Of a DNA stretch of 64,000 nt, positions 20,047 through 32,320 are shown one piece after another. Both the position numbers and the translations under genes were made by a program. Every line of letters starts with the position of its first letter. Position 1 is the stretch's first letter. The notes under the pieces are model-generated. The model worked only from the letters and a program-made list of their open reading frames with translations, was not told the origin of the DNA and searched no databases. The stretch is from positions 67,656-131,655 of the forward strand of contig MNCI01022707.1 of NCBI GenBank assembly GCA_015680685.1, read 5' to 3'. Source of the DNA: Gnetum montanum. Taxonomy: Eukaryota; Streptophyta; Gnetopsida; Gnetales; Gnetaceae.

Positions 20047-23000
20047 ATGGATTTCCAGCATTTAACCGCGCCGTTAATCATTGATGGACCATATGATAAA
20101 ATTGCAAGAGATATTAACAGAAACCTCATCCACTTAAGTTCATCAACGGACGACGCAATCATCGCCTCAACACATCAAACAATAGACAACTACAAAGGCA
20201 TGATGAAACCCCTTGACATAGAAGCTGAAAATATCACTGAAGACCCGTTGACCGAAACGCCCATCACCATGCCCGATGGAGAAATCAAAATATTAAAATT
20301 AAGCACATTACTACAACCGCAACTAGCCAAAGACATTGAGGACGTGCTTAGGGAAAACATAAAAGAATTCACTTGGTCTTACACGGACATGCCCAGGTTA
20401 GACCCTCGAATTGTCCAGCATAACATTATCCTTGATTCAAAATTGAGACCGGTAAAGCAAAAGGCACAAAAGGTTAAACCCGAGGTGGCATTGACAGTTC
20501 ATAATGAGATCACCAAGCTTTATCAGACTGGTTTCATCCGGGCTGTTGATTACGCCGAGTGGGTATCCAACATGGTCATTGTTCCGAAGAAGAACGGAAG
20601 CATTCACTTATGCATTGACTTCTGGGATTTAAATGTTGCAACCATAAAAGATGATTTTCCTCTACCCAGCATCGATCAACTTGTTGACTCGACCACTGGG
20701 CACGCACTATTATCTTTTATGGACGGCTTCTCGAGATATAATCAAATATGCATCAACCTGGAGCATCAGCTTCGGACAACCTTTATGACACCATGAGGAA
20801 CCTTTTGTTACAAAATGATACCCTTTGGTCTCAAGAACGCTGGGGCCACGTATCAAAGAGTGATGACATTCATCTTTAGCGATTACATGTTACAATCACT
20901 CAACGACTACGTGGACGACATTGTGGTTAAGTCGAAAACATCAAAACAACATATACAAGACCTTGACCTAGTATTAAAACATTGTTTAAAGTATGAATTG
21001 AGACTCAACCTAAAAAAAATTGTCTTCGGCGTCAAGACAGGAAAAATGCTTGGATTTATAGCCTTAGAAGCAGGTATACGAGTAGACCCCGATAAGGTTA
21101 AGGCCATAACAAACCTAAAACCACCAGGCAACCTTACCGAACTTCAAGGTCTACAAGGTAGATTACAGTTTATCAGGCGCTTCATAGAAAAACTGACAGA
21201 CAAACTAAAACCTATGAACCACCTGTTATGCAAAAACGTCCATTTTTAATGGACTTCACAGTGCCAAGAAGCATTCGATAACATTAAAACGACACTTGCC
21301 CGATTACCCACGGTTTATCCACCTCAAAACGATAAACCGTTTTACATCTACCTCGCTACTTCGGATTCGTCAATCGCATTTATGCTTTGCCAAAAACAAG
21401 ATGACGGAATTGAAGTCCCTGTATATTACTTAAGCCATGCATTAGTTGCCCATGAGAAAAAGTATAACGACGTGGAGAGGTCCTTTTTAGCTTTGGTATT
21501 TTCTTTAAGAAAATGGTGACATTACCTCTTCCGTAACCAAGTTAACATAATTTGTAAGGATAATGTGCTAGGAGCCATCACAGGAAACATTTACGAAACA
21601 AGTCGGATAGCCCGTTGGAAAGCCATGATAGCTGAGTTTGACCTGCGTTACATAGCGTAATCATCAGTTAAGGGTCAAGCCATAGCAAATCAAATGGCCA
21701 CATCACCAACACACAATCAAGCGACAGTAGAGCCAGAATTCCTGAATGAGAATATAAGCGCAACAGACACAGTGCCCAACGACTACGATGCCATTCTAAA
21801 CTTTGATGGAGCATCCATCTCTCAAGGGGGAAGTGCTTCCATTGTCATCACCTATCCCTCTGGGGAGATCCTACCCTTTGCTTATTGTTTCAACTTTCGC
21901 TGTACCAACAACATAGCAGAGTACGAAGGTCTCCTTAGAGGTCTTGCGATAGCATTGGCTTCAGAAATCACACGGCTTGTAGTCAGAGGAGACTCACAAC
22001 TGGTCTTAAACCAAGTCATAGACATTTATACATGCAAAGCCCAACATTTACAGCCATACTATGACCTGGCAAAACACCTAATGAGGCGATTTGAAAACAT
22101 CGATGTGCAACAAGTTTCTAGAAATGATAACACCATCGTGGATGTATTAGCCACATTAGCATTAAACATATCGCTAGACATGTTCCATGCATTACCAAGC
22201 TCCATAACCAGTTGTGCCGAACCAATAACCGATACTCTGGACACGTTGCCGATCACATCTGTTAGTACAACATGTGCGATAGAATGGTATGACGACATAA
22301 AAGAATACCTTCTATAGGGCGAAACATCACGACATCTAACAAATGCACAAAAGGATGCAGTACGAAAACATTCTAAGTAGTATACCCTGTTAGGGAACAC
22401 GTTGTGTCGTCGATCCTACGAAGGAATATTGCTAACCTGCGTTGGTAGTACCAATACCCAAACCATCGTTGAACAGATGCATGAGGGACTATGCGGAGGA
22501 CAAATAGCGTCAAAACACATGACAATAAAAATAAGACACTTAGGCTATTATTGGCCACACATGGAATACGACTGTCTCTCCAAGGCTAAGACATGTAGCA
22601 TCTGTCAAAAACATAGCAATCTAATCCATGTCCCACCAAATGAGTTGCATACGGCACAAATCACGTGGCCCTTTCAAAAGTGGGGGTTGGACCTCATCAG
22701 CCCAATAACACCCTCATCTTCTGCAGGGCATAGTTTCATCATAACCGCAATGGAATATTTTACGAAGTGGGTAGAGGCTATTCCCCTTCGAAAAACTATG
22801 TCTAAACACGTATGCAATTTCATTCTCGAAAACATGGTAACCTGCTTTGGCATTCCCATGACAATCATCACTGACAATGGGCCAAAATTTAGTAGTGCCG
22901 AGACCAAAACCTTTTGTGAGAGTCTAGGGATCAAACACTCTTTTTCATCCCCTTACTATCCTCAAAGCAATGGGCAAGCAGAGGCAACAAACAAAGCCAT

Positions 23001-23525
23001 CATTACAATACTCAAAAAGATGCTTACCCAAAGCAAGCAGAGATGGCACGAACAATTGGTATACGCACTGTGGGCATATCGTACTACACATCGGACTTCA
23101 ATAGGTAAAATGCCATATAGTCTTGTTTATGGTTCAGAAGTTGTTTTACTTCTGGAGTTACAGGTACCATATTTAAGGATCACACTTTCCGAACTCCTCA
23201 ACTACGGGCAAAACAATGACCTACGCATCATTGACCTGGATTCGGTGGAGAAGGAACGTATACGTGCGCTCGATCAAATTGAGTGATACCAAAAAAAAAA
23301 CAATGGCAATGACATCAGCATGACATCCATAAGTGCCCTATCAAAGAAGGTGACCTTGTACTTAAGGCCATTCGGGAACACCCGGATAAATTCTCAGCCA
23401 ACTGGGAAGGGCCCTACTGGGTCATTAAAGCATTTGACAATGGAGTATTTAAGCTAGCTGATATCGAAGGGAATGAGCTTGCCAATCCAACCAATCACTT
23501 GTTTCTAAAACCATTCTACATTTGA
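20047..23525 (+). pseudogene. Pol of element A: RT, RNase H, archaeal-type RNase H, integrase
   Basis: One frame from ATG 20047 to 23283 is broken only by stops (20794, 21247, 21517, 21658, 22315, 22378, 23284). A frameshift at an A run (23289-23299) then leads to the last segment, ending TGA 23523-23525. RT spans about 20450-21060, with YVDD at 20908-20919. RNase H of the gypsy type (21330-21560) lacks the first Asp (YLATSDSS). A second, archaeal-type RNase H (21780-22170) has FDGA, AEYEG, GDSQ and V-D, with acids intact. Integrase (22400-23280) has the zinc finger (second His changed to Gln) and D at 22690, D at 22873 and E at 22981, giving D,D-35-E. A C-terminal EGPYWVIKA module follows. 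It would copy and insert the element if restored. Confidence 0.9.
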
Positions 23526-24936
23526 GTAAAAGCTCAGGTACGTACGAGTCCTGGGGTCATGACTATAAACTGACACCACAGAATAGTCCTGGATTATGAC
23601 TTAAAACTGATACCACAGCTCGTCCTAGAATCATGATGGTAAACTGATACCACACAATGTCTACAATGATGATAAACTAGCACCTATCCAGCACGACAGT
23701 GAAATTGCCACCGTTGCATTCACCAAAGTCCGCTAAGACTATAAACTGGTTTGCCTCTTCATGGTCTGCTAAGACTAGAAACTGGCAACGTAACGTCCTC
23801 CACGATGCTAAACGGGCAATGTCCAATGGGTCATGATATAAAACTAACCCATGATAGTCCGCTAAGACTATAAACTAGCAAGTTCATCTCTAGTTTCGCA
23901 ATCTGCAGCCACATTCATTCATCAAAATCACCACATTGCTCATCATCAGAGAATCTCACCAGCATTGCTTCCATTGACATACAATGACTGAAATCTCCTT
24001 CAACATCTTTGTTCCATCTGTAGCTGTGTAAGTCTAACCTCACTTATTCACTCATGGTTTTCTTGTCTCCTTGGAGTTATGTTTGCAGGATGACACCCAT
24101 AGGTTTTCGCACAAGAATGCGCTTTGTCACAAGCAGCAAGATGGGACAATGTTCACAGCGCACATGGCAAGACTAAATCAAACCATTTGCTAGTACATCC
24201 CCATCTCTCGAAACATTCTCTATCTATTCACCGACACACTCTACCCAGCCACACCTTTGATACACCCAGTACATTCAAAACTTTGAGCATGCTATTGCAT
24301 ACTGTAACACTTTAAAGTGGTTGCGACACACAACATAGCACTTCAGCATGAGTACAAAATCAAAGCAAAGTTTCTTTCACAAAAACAAAATGAGACCCTT
24401 GGCACTTCCCACACAAGCCCTAGGAGGGAAGGCAGTTGTCTTGGAACCAAGTACTCATGTCAAAAATAGTCAAGAAACATCCAGCTGCATGGCTTTGGCT
24501 CTCCGCCAATAGGTTCCCCCTAAACAAAGGGCCCTATTCCTCCAAAGAATGCAACGCATCATCACGTGGCTTTGGCCTTGCCAACAAGTCTTCTTGGACA
24601 TTAACCAAGAGTCTTGTTCCGTCAAAGAACGCACATTGCATGTTTGGATTCTGAGTCTGCTAAATAATGACTATTGACAAGGACCAGCATGCCACACACC
24701 AGAGCATCCCCTTCACCAAGCACAATCCCTTGGGCAGTTACTAGTCCCCACAATCCCCATTCTCCTACCAGTTACAAATTTCACTTTCCCAATCCCATGT
24801 ACTACTGAACATGGTGCGATGACGTCTAGTCAAGTGGCAACGGACAAAGTCTCTATCAAGTTGCTTATGGTGTTTTGCTCTTCTTTGTCGATGCTTCTCG
24901 GGTTGATTCCTCCAAGCGTCAACAAAGAGGGGCCAA
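23526..24936 (+). other. 3' UTR of element A with microrepeats and polypurine tract
   Basis: 23540-23890 holds a degenerate repeat of 30-45 bp with cores such as GACTATAAACTGGCA and GATGATAAACTAGC. 24050-24110 (TTGGAGTTATGTTTGCAG-GATGACAC) and about 24555-24600 (CATCACGTGGCTTTGGC) are islands also found in B (52515-52560, 53100-53130). The polypurine tract CAAAGAGGGGCCAA ends at 24936. No gene is seen. Confidence 0.7.
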
Positions 24937-26247
24937 TGAAACACCACAAAATTTTAAGCTTAGTACTTCTCCAACACGAAGCAGGTCCCTGTAACCCACA
25001 GACGACCACGGCTACACTCGGTGTCAAACATGCCAACTTCGGAAATCTAGATACTTCGTTTTCACTAAGTATGCAGTCATAGCGTATACGCCCAAGTGTA
25101 CATTCTCAGCGTATATGCTCGAGTTCACAACGTATACCCCCAGCGTAGACGTCCAGCGTACATGCTCAGCGTACACGCCTCACATGTACGCTCAGCAAAG
25201 TACAATAGATGTATATGCCTGGCATTAAATCCCCAAAGACGGCATGAAAACAACACTACAGAGCAAGAATTGGTACAAGGCAACAACCATCAGCGTATAC
25301 GCCCCAGTGTATACGCCCAGCAACCATCAGCGTATGCACCCTAGCGTATACGCCTAGCACATCAACGTATACACCCAGCAACCATTAGCGTATACGCCCC
25401 AGTGTATATGCCCCAGCATATACGCCCAGCACATCAGCATATACGCCAGCGTCCACGATATCTACGCCCAAGTTTGGATACGCTCAGCACATCCAGCGTA
25501 TACGCCTAGTGTATACGCCCAGAGTCTACGCTCGCTGCATACAGCATATAAGTCCAGCAAATGTAACATATTGTACACTTGTAAATTTTACGCTTTTGCA
25601 CCTGGTCAACATGCCATGTGTCTCCCAACCCGAGTCTAACGTCAAAACCTGTATAAAAGCCCTGATTTTCCACTAGATCCAGGTCGGTTGGCGAAATTCC
25701 TAGAGCACATCGAAGAGTAGAGACGCTGAGAACCAGAGCACAAAACCTTTTACGCTACACAACCCTGTACGCTGAGCATACAGCTTCTACGTTGTGCCTA
25801 CAGTGTGAACCAGCCCACAGTCATCCTTGCATCCACCGAGGCTTTTCGTCCGCCTTGTGTTCCAGTCACAACTTCGTTAGACTGGTGCATTGTACTTTCA
25901 TTCTGTAATTTCATTGTTACATTTTCTTCCCAAAATCATTTACAGTTTGCATTAATTGTTGCATGTATTCTATTTACGCTCGTTTACGTTTACGCTCTGT
26001 TCGCACCAATTACGCCGTTTATGCTCTGATTTACGCCCATTACACCGTTTATGTATAACCCAGTGTATAGCACTTCGATGTACGTTCGGGGAAATCCTTG
26101 TCTGATCCGCGTGCGGACCACCCAAGGTACTCTACCTTCATTCATTCCAGCTTGTCCTTAGGTGAAGGTAGGGTCTTCTGTGTGTGTCCGGTGATCCCAC
26201 GGTCTCTATTTCCTTCCAGCCGGAGACCGACAATTTCGGATGATACA
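24937..26247 (+). repeat. 3' LTR of element A (1311 bp)
   Basis: It begins TGAAACACCAC after the polypurine tract and ends GATGATACA. It contains the GCGTATACGC array (25080-25550), a decayed TATA (about 25650) and R/U5 sequence matching the 5' LTR. The following five bases are AGTCT. The matching left flank is outside the window. Confidence 0.9.
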
Positions 26248-26355
26248 AGTCTGTCATCCCATTCCATCGTCAATTGTCAATTAGTCAATAATCTCATACC
26301 TTCCCAATATTTTCTAAGGAACTCGGGGACGATTTTTCATTTAGTCATGGGGGTA
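26248..26355 (+). mobile_element. Element E: 3' end of internal region and polypurine tract
   Basis: GGAACTCGGGGACGATTTTT and then TTTAGTCATGGGGGTA precede the LTR, like AACTCGAGGACGAGTTTT and CATTCAGTCGTGGGGGTA before the 3' LTR of element D. Element A therefore inserted about 108 bp upstream of E's 3' LTR. The rest of E is left of the window. Confidence 0.8.
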
Positions 26356-27758
26356 TGATGAACCGTGATATCGGGGTCGCGATATCGCATCTGCGATATC
26401 AAGTTTGCAATATCAAAGCCTACCATGCGATGTCGGATACCTGTCTCCTTGCCTATAAATAAAAGGTGGCACACTTGGTTTTGCAATAGTTAGTTAGATC
26501 CTTAGCCAAAATCTTGCCTTTTCTCCCTCCCAGAGTTAGAATTATTTTTGCATGCCCGCAGTAGGAGTCATAAAGTGAACGGATCTTTATTTGAGCATTG
26601 TATACCTGAGCACACCTTGTGTACGGCAATAAATTCGAATTTTATGATAAACCTTGCAGCATCCAGAATAGATTAATTAGTGTTAATTGATGTTATTAAA
26701 TGCTTTCCTAGTTAATTAATGTCTTCTCTTACCCTACTCTTTCTTAAGTAAATACACTCAGTACTACCACTTCGAGCATGCGTGTAACGCTTGGTAACCC
26801 AGTAACGATTAGCGTTTGGTAATCCCAACAGTGTTGCATTGGTTCAAGATGTGTACACAAGTGGGAATGGATGCTGGTGTTAGGATTAGTTAGAACTTAT
26901 TTAATGAGTTGCTAAGTTAAATTAGTCACTTAGTTATCTCTCTCCTCCCTTATTATTTTTTTGAGAGAATGTTCAGGATTGTATTACTATGAAAAATAGT
27001 ACACAAGTATATAGTTTAAGGGTCATCAGGGATGGCCCACCGGAAAAAAGGGGGGGTGGGGATGGGAGCCTCAGCACCCCCCTTGAACTCAAATCTCAAA
27101 AACCAACAACCGGGGGGGGAGTGCGCACCCCTCAAGGACCAAAAATGAGGGGGGTGTGCACCCCCAACAAATAGAAAAGACCTCCAACGACCAACCGCCG
27201 CCCCCCACCACCAACCCATGAGGGGGGGGGGGCCTTACGGGTGGGTCGACAGAGGGCTGCAGGCGAACTGCGATCGTTCAAGCTCATGGAGCAAATCAAG
27301 GATGTTGCGATGCTCTTCAGTGTCCATGAAGTTAGCCGCCTTCTGGATTCTTTGCATGACAGACTCTCGCCTATTCCGATTAGCCGAAGATCCCCCAGCA
27401 TCCAGATGGAAACGCGTAGACATGCGTTGAATTTGTCGCCTGAGCTCCCCCCAGGAGCTCTCACAACTTATGCCCAAGATGTTGTAAGGGTAGTGTCCCC
27501 CCCTAAGCCACTGACGGGCACTCTCTCTCTCCTCCCTTATTAGCACAAGACATAAAAACATAAAATATATAAAAATCATATGCCTCAAGCTTAACCATAC
27601 AATCGTGACATGCAAGTAAGTTTGGGAAGACAACGATTAACCAACCTGTCCTTGTTCTATAGAGGCGCATAAGCACTTAGTCCTTGGAATTCGACCGGAT
27701 CATGTGTGAAACGCTTGTATTCGTATGGTTGAGCGTAGGGGTACCTCGCTGCTCATCA
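26356..27758 (+). repeat. 3' LTR of element E (D-type), interrupted by a retrocopy
   Basis: It starts TGATGAACC and ends GCTCATCA, the inverted termini of the D LTRs. Shared internal landmarks are CGGCAATAAA (possible poly(A) signal), ATGCCCGCAGT and GCAGCATCC. The total is 1403 bp. Subtracting the 587-bp insert leaves about 816 bp, close to D's 806-808 bp. GCGATATCGC-type palindromes (26370-26440) precede a TATAAATAA box near 26454. Confidence 0.85.
26956..27542 (-). pseudogene. Processed retrocopy with J-domain-like reading frame
   Basis: The insert is flanked by a 19-bp duplication (TCTCTCTCCTCCCTTATTA at 26937-26955 and 27524-27542). On the minus strand it ends in A7 beside the left duplication, as expected for a cDNA inserted by LINE machinery. 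The minus-strand frame down to the stop at 27235 resembles a J domain: YNILGI, ELRRQIQRMS, FHLD in place of H-P-D, RIQKAANFM and EEHRNILD. What follows would be a 3' UTR of about 270 nt with long G and C runs. It is 5'-truncated and lies in the LTR of element E. The J-domain match is by eye; a divergent J-like protein or chance similarity remain possible. Confidence 0.6.
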
Positions 27759-28405
27759 CCATGCAACCTTTGTCCATCCTTGCTCCCCACCTTGTGTCCT
27801 CGGTCACCCTCCCATGCTATGCTCCCTCCTCCCATTTCAAACTTCTGCAAAAAATATTTAAAATTTTCAAATTAAAATTACTTTTTGTAGAATCTTAACT
27901 TGAAAATTTACTTGTGAAAGTAATCACAGTTTGTTCAATTAGTTTTTTAATTTACGTACTCTGGTGTCTGTATGTGTTAATGAAAAAAAAATTTAAAAGA
28001 TATTGAAGTTGGTGACCAACTTTATATTTTCATTAAAAAGAAAAAGAAAGAATGATCCCAAAATTTAAAATTCTATTATAAATGAAACTGAAACCAATAC
28101 TATTTTGTTAAATCTATGTGGAGACCATGAAACTAGAGGATCTTGGGACTTAATCTAGTTTTATTCATGTATTTTAGAAAGTTCTTATATATCTCAGTAT
28201 AACCTCTTCGGATTGTCCTGTGACCTCTAGAATGCATGTTACAAGTCTCACTGAGAAGCTATACCTTGTTGATTCAGCATATATAAACAAATGCCTATTA
28301 TTTTTTGTGTTGTCTAGTTTCTAATTCTTGTCTTGTTCAATATGTGGGACATCCCATGCCAAAGATATTTTGATTTCATGTCATATAAATTTGTTGAAAA
28401 CTTAG
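27759..28405. other. AT-rich sequence between E and the Toc64-like pseudogene
   Basis: No coding signal is recognised. It is probably intron sequence of the pseudogene, whose earlier exons would lie beyond the left nest of transposons. Confidence 0.4.
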
Positions 28406-31400
28406 GTATGAGTTTAAGATGAATCATGAACAATGGTTTGTCACAACAAAATCCATTTTGGGACCAGGAGTCTCAAGACAAGCTAAAGCTGCAATGGAAG
28501 CTTCTGATGATGAAATTGAATTATGTCTGAAATTGCAAAGTGAATTGTGAACAGATCTCAACAATCTTCTTCAGGTAAGCTTCTACATTAATTGGGTAAA
28601 TGTGGTTGTTATCATGGTTAGGAATTCTATCAATAACCAAGGCTTCTTTACTATGGAAATCTCATTTCAAGTTTATTGTGAAAAATGACAGACAAACAAC
28701 TAAGGCTTCCTGCTTTATTTTATATTCTTAGCTGATTAAAGTTTTAAAATTTTTTAATGAGTAGTCAAAGGCGTTTGTTACAACTTTTTATTATTTTGTG
28801 CCCTTTTCAGGATGATGCAATATTGGTTATTCCAACAGTTCCAGACATGCCTCCAAAACTGAGATCAAAGCAGAGACAGGTAACTAATTTTTATTTGAAG
28901 GCATACTCGTTATATTATATTGCTGTACTGTTTGGATGTTGTTAGGTCCAATTGGTTATATTTGAATTAATTAATGGTTCATTGATGAGATCATTTAGTC
29001 TATTCTTTTGCAGTTTCTGTAATTTTTTTGAGTTTGNCAATTTTTACTTGATAGTATATCTCATTTTCATTCTACCTTTGTGAAAGAAATTGAACTTGCT
29101 TCAAAAGGTGACTTGTTAGCTTCGGTTAAAAGTCACATTGAGGATGCAGAGGCATGCAAAAAAAAGGTGCTAGTATACCTTTTGACATGAAAAATGCTGC
29201 AACCTCTCATTTACATTTTCATTTGTAATTCTTTTAGTTGTACTTTAAGCAATTGTGTTTATTCTCATTTCATGCTCCATCTCATTAAATACGTTTTCTT
29301 TTTACAATTGGTTTTTATTACAAGTAAAAGGAAGATTTTTTTTGGATTACAATGAAAAATTTCCTAGGAACTTATAGATCATCTAGGGAACATGATTAAG
29401 GATTCATTGCACATAATCTAATGTTTAAAAAACCTAGAAAAACTAGAACAAGAAATTGAAATCATCACTGGTATGTGACCAACCATTGGTAGCTTACATT
29501 AATTATGATTAATGTAGCAATTTTTCATTTGTAATTTTTTAGTTGTATTTTAAGTGATTTTTCCTTCTAATTGCATCCTCCATATCATAACCTACGTTTG
29601 TTTTTTCTCTTTTTCTTTTGGAGAAAGTAAAAAGAATATATTTGGGTTACAGTGAAAATTTTCTTAGGAAGTTATAGACCAACTAGGGAACATGGTTAAA
29701 AGTCCATTTTAAATCATCTAATATTTAAAAAACCTAAAATAGGAAACAAGAAATTGAAATGAACACTAGTATGATACCAATCAATTCTGGGCGTCAATTT
29801 ACAGTATTATGATACCAAGAAATTGAAAGATTTGGACAAGTTAACATTTTTTAAAGAATATTCTTTTCTAGGCATATATGTTCTAGTTGTTCGTTTGTTT
29901 CAAAGGTATTGGAACCACTGCAAAAGATCTTTTCCTGAATTAAGTTTAATGGATTTAATCACAATCTCAGATAGAAAATAAATATTCTTCTATGAGATTA
30001 ATAATTAGTTCTCAATCTTCTTTCAACCCTAAATAATTGAAACATATGTACACCTCAACATATAGAGTCCACATAGAACCTTATAACTCATCTTTGCCTA
30101 GCAAAATCAAACCCATAACTTGGAGTTTCCAAATTAAAAGTCTTACCATTATGCTAACACCTCATTCTTAGCACTAGCTCAAATAACTATCTTGATGCAC
30201 TTATAAATAATCAACTTTATTATATAGTCAATGGATAGTTTGTATACTTCTCTCTTTTAGGATCATTATTTCATGAGAAAATAGGTGAAAGTTTTCTAAT
30301 AACAGCTTGATGTTCAGGGAAACATTGCATTTAACGAAAAAAATGGCATAAAACTTTCAACCACTATTCTGAGGCAATCAAACTAAACGATAATAATGCC
30401 ACATATTATTGTAACAGGGCTGCAGCATGCTTAGAGCTTGGAAGGTATGTTAAAACATAATTTAATTGATTTCTTCTATAGTTGATTTATTTTTGAAGTT
30501 AGGAATCATGGAGCTCTGATTTTAATGTACAGGTTTCAACAGGCTGAAGAAGATTGTACCATGGCACCAACAATTGACAAAAAGGTACGCAAAGTTAAGA
30601 TTTTTTGAAGTTTTGTTATTGTGTTAAGTCACTCAAGTGATTGGTACCTCACAATCTCATTTGAAGAACAAAACCATGCTAAATTGTCTCTTTATACTGT
30701 ACCATACCTAGCTTGTATTTTTTTTGTCTACAAGATCACACTTGATTCAGTATCAGTTGAAATTAATTTCTCAAGGATTCGTGAAGAAAATACTTTATTC
30801 ATACTTGCTTCATCATCCCATAGTTCCTTGTCTCTGCCAGTTGAAATGTAACTCAACTGGTAGTTTCTGTTTTTATCTTAGGATTGGTTCTTAGTTCTTT
30901 GGGCAACTTTCTACAGCCATGTCCCATACCACTGTACTATCTATAGTAAGTTCACAACTAACAACTTGAAAATTTGTAACTAATTGCTCTATGTTGTAGC
31001 CTCATTTACTAACTAAAGAATTTGCAGCATGAACGTCACTTTTCTTTGATTATCAGCGAACGCAGACAAATGGAACCATTATTCAGCTGATCTATATTTA
31101 AATGGTCTACTGTATCTATTAAGCTCATGGTTTATTTCTTAATACCAAAATAGTCCCACCAATTAATACTAAAACAGTCCCACCGATCATTCACTTACCT
31201 TTTTAAGCAACTTTTATGGGCTTGCAAGAAGGTTCTGTTTCAAGATTACAAGTCCTTACATTTAGTGGTTTTGAATATCAAAAGGCTAGGTTAGTTGTAA
31301 CTTTTCCCTTGAATTTTAGTTAATTTGCTATGGGAACCAAACGTATGGAGAGTTTCCTATCGATTACAGATTGTTGAATTTCCTATTTCTCATATTCAGT

Positions 31401-32320
31401 GGGAAATATATTTATTAATGGTGAGGTTAAGGAATCAAATTCATGCCTTTTGTTGTTGATTTTTTGTGTTTTTTTCTGCTGTTTTCCCTTTTGGTATTGC
31501 ATACACTGACTTATGCTTTGGATTTTGCAACAAGTTCCCTATGTTTTAGGTTTTCATTTCTCCTATGTAAATCACTCTACCTTCGCACAAATTTGACACA
31601 TCCTACACAAAATTTTCTGTTCTGAACCTTGAGGAGTTGCAATCTCCCGTACCATCACTAATTCATAATAGAAACTTGAGATTGCCATAATATGGTTCAT
31701 ACAGAGGAAATATACAACACTAACATATTTCCAATCCTTCAACCTTCTAATGTAATTAATATTTTGACAGTTAATACTATTACATCCATGTGGAGAACAT
31801 GAGATCTGAGTGGTCTGTTACAAGGGTTTTGGTTTCAACAATTTTAATACAATTCCTGTATATCTTACCTGTATTATACAAACTGTAAATCCTACCAACA
31901 AGATTTACCTTACCTCATTGTATATGTTATGTAAAAACTTTTTATCCTTGTCTTCAGCTTTCAATTTTTTCTAAACTTTGAGTCCAAATGAGTCATCAGG
32001 TATTTTGCATCTTTTCTTGGAATGTTTAATTTTTAAAATTTTTTAATTTTTTTGGGGTGCAGAATGTCAAAGCATACTTATGAAGGGGCACAGCTAGGGA
32101 AATACTTTATGATTTTCTTGGGAGGATTGAAGGTGTTTTTCCATCAAGCTTGGCTCTAAGCACGTTTTTTCTTCAATAAAATGTTCTAGCATGCTATATC
32201 CTTTCCAAATTTCTTATTTTCACCATTTTTGCGGGCTGCAGATTTTAAATATGCTCGTGTTGCAACCAACCAATAAAACTGCAAGTTCTGGTGTTAACAG
32301 ATTGAAAAAGCAGGTTAAAT
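28406..32320 (+). pseudogene. Toc64/OM64-like import receptor pseudogene (amidase end plus TPR region)
   Basis: Toc64/OM64 proteins are amidase-fold plus TPR receptors on the chloroplast or mitochondrial outer membrane that bind chaperone-delivered precursors. Recognisable exons: 28406-28574 (NHEQWFVTTKSILGPGVS, with one stop), 28811-28879 (DDAILVIPTVPDMPPKLRS), 30318-30444 (GNIAFNEKNG, a shift, then YSEAIKLNDNNATYYCNRAA), 30533-30584 (FQQAEEDCTMA), 32063-32132 (NVKAYL, stop, RGTARE) and 32242 to about 32311 (LQPTNKTASSGVNRLKK). Most have AG before and GT after. Stops and small indels mark it as dead. The N-terminal amidase exons are absent. An unread base (n) lies at 29037. Confidence 0.8.

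Larger units (their letters stand above)
8709..26247 (+). mobile_element. Element A: Tat/Ogre-like Ty3/gypsy retrotransposon with antisense gene
   Basis: Order on the plus strand: 5' LTR (left end missing), primer site, long leader, gag, protease, repeat spacer, antisense eight-exon gene, repeat spacer, RT with two RNase H domains and integrase, repeat spacer, long 3' UTR, polypurine tract, 3' LTR. The dual RNase H arrangement is the known hallmark of the Tat lineage. Compared with its 3' LTR, the 5' LTR lacks the first 281 bp, which element C's insertion would explain. Numerous stops leave it non-autonomous. It sits inside element E, whose PPT and LTR follow at 26340. Confidence 0.9.
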
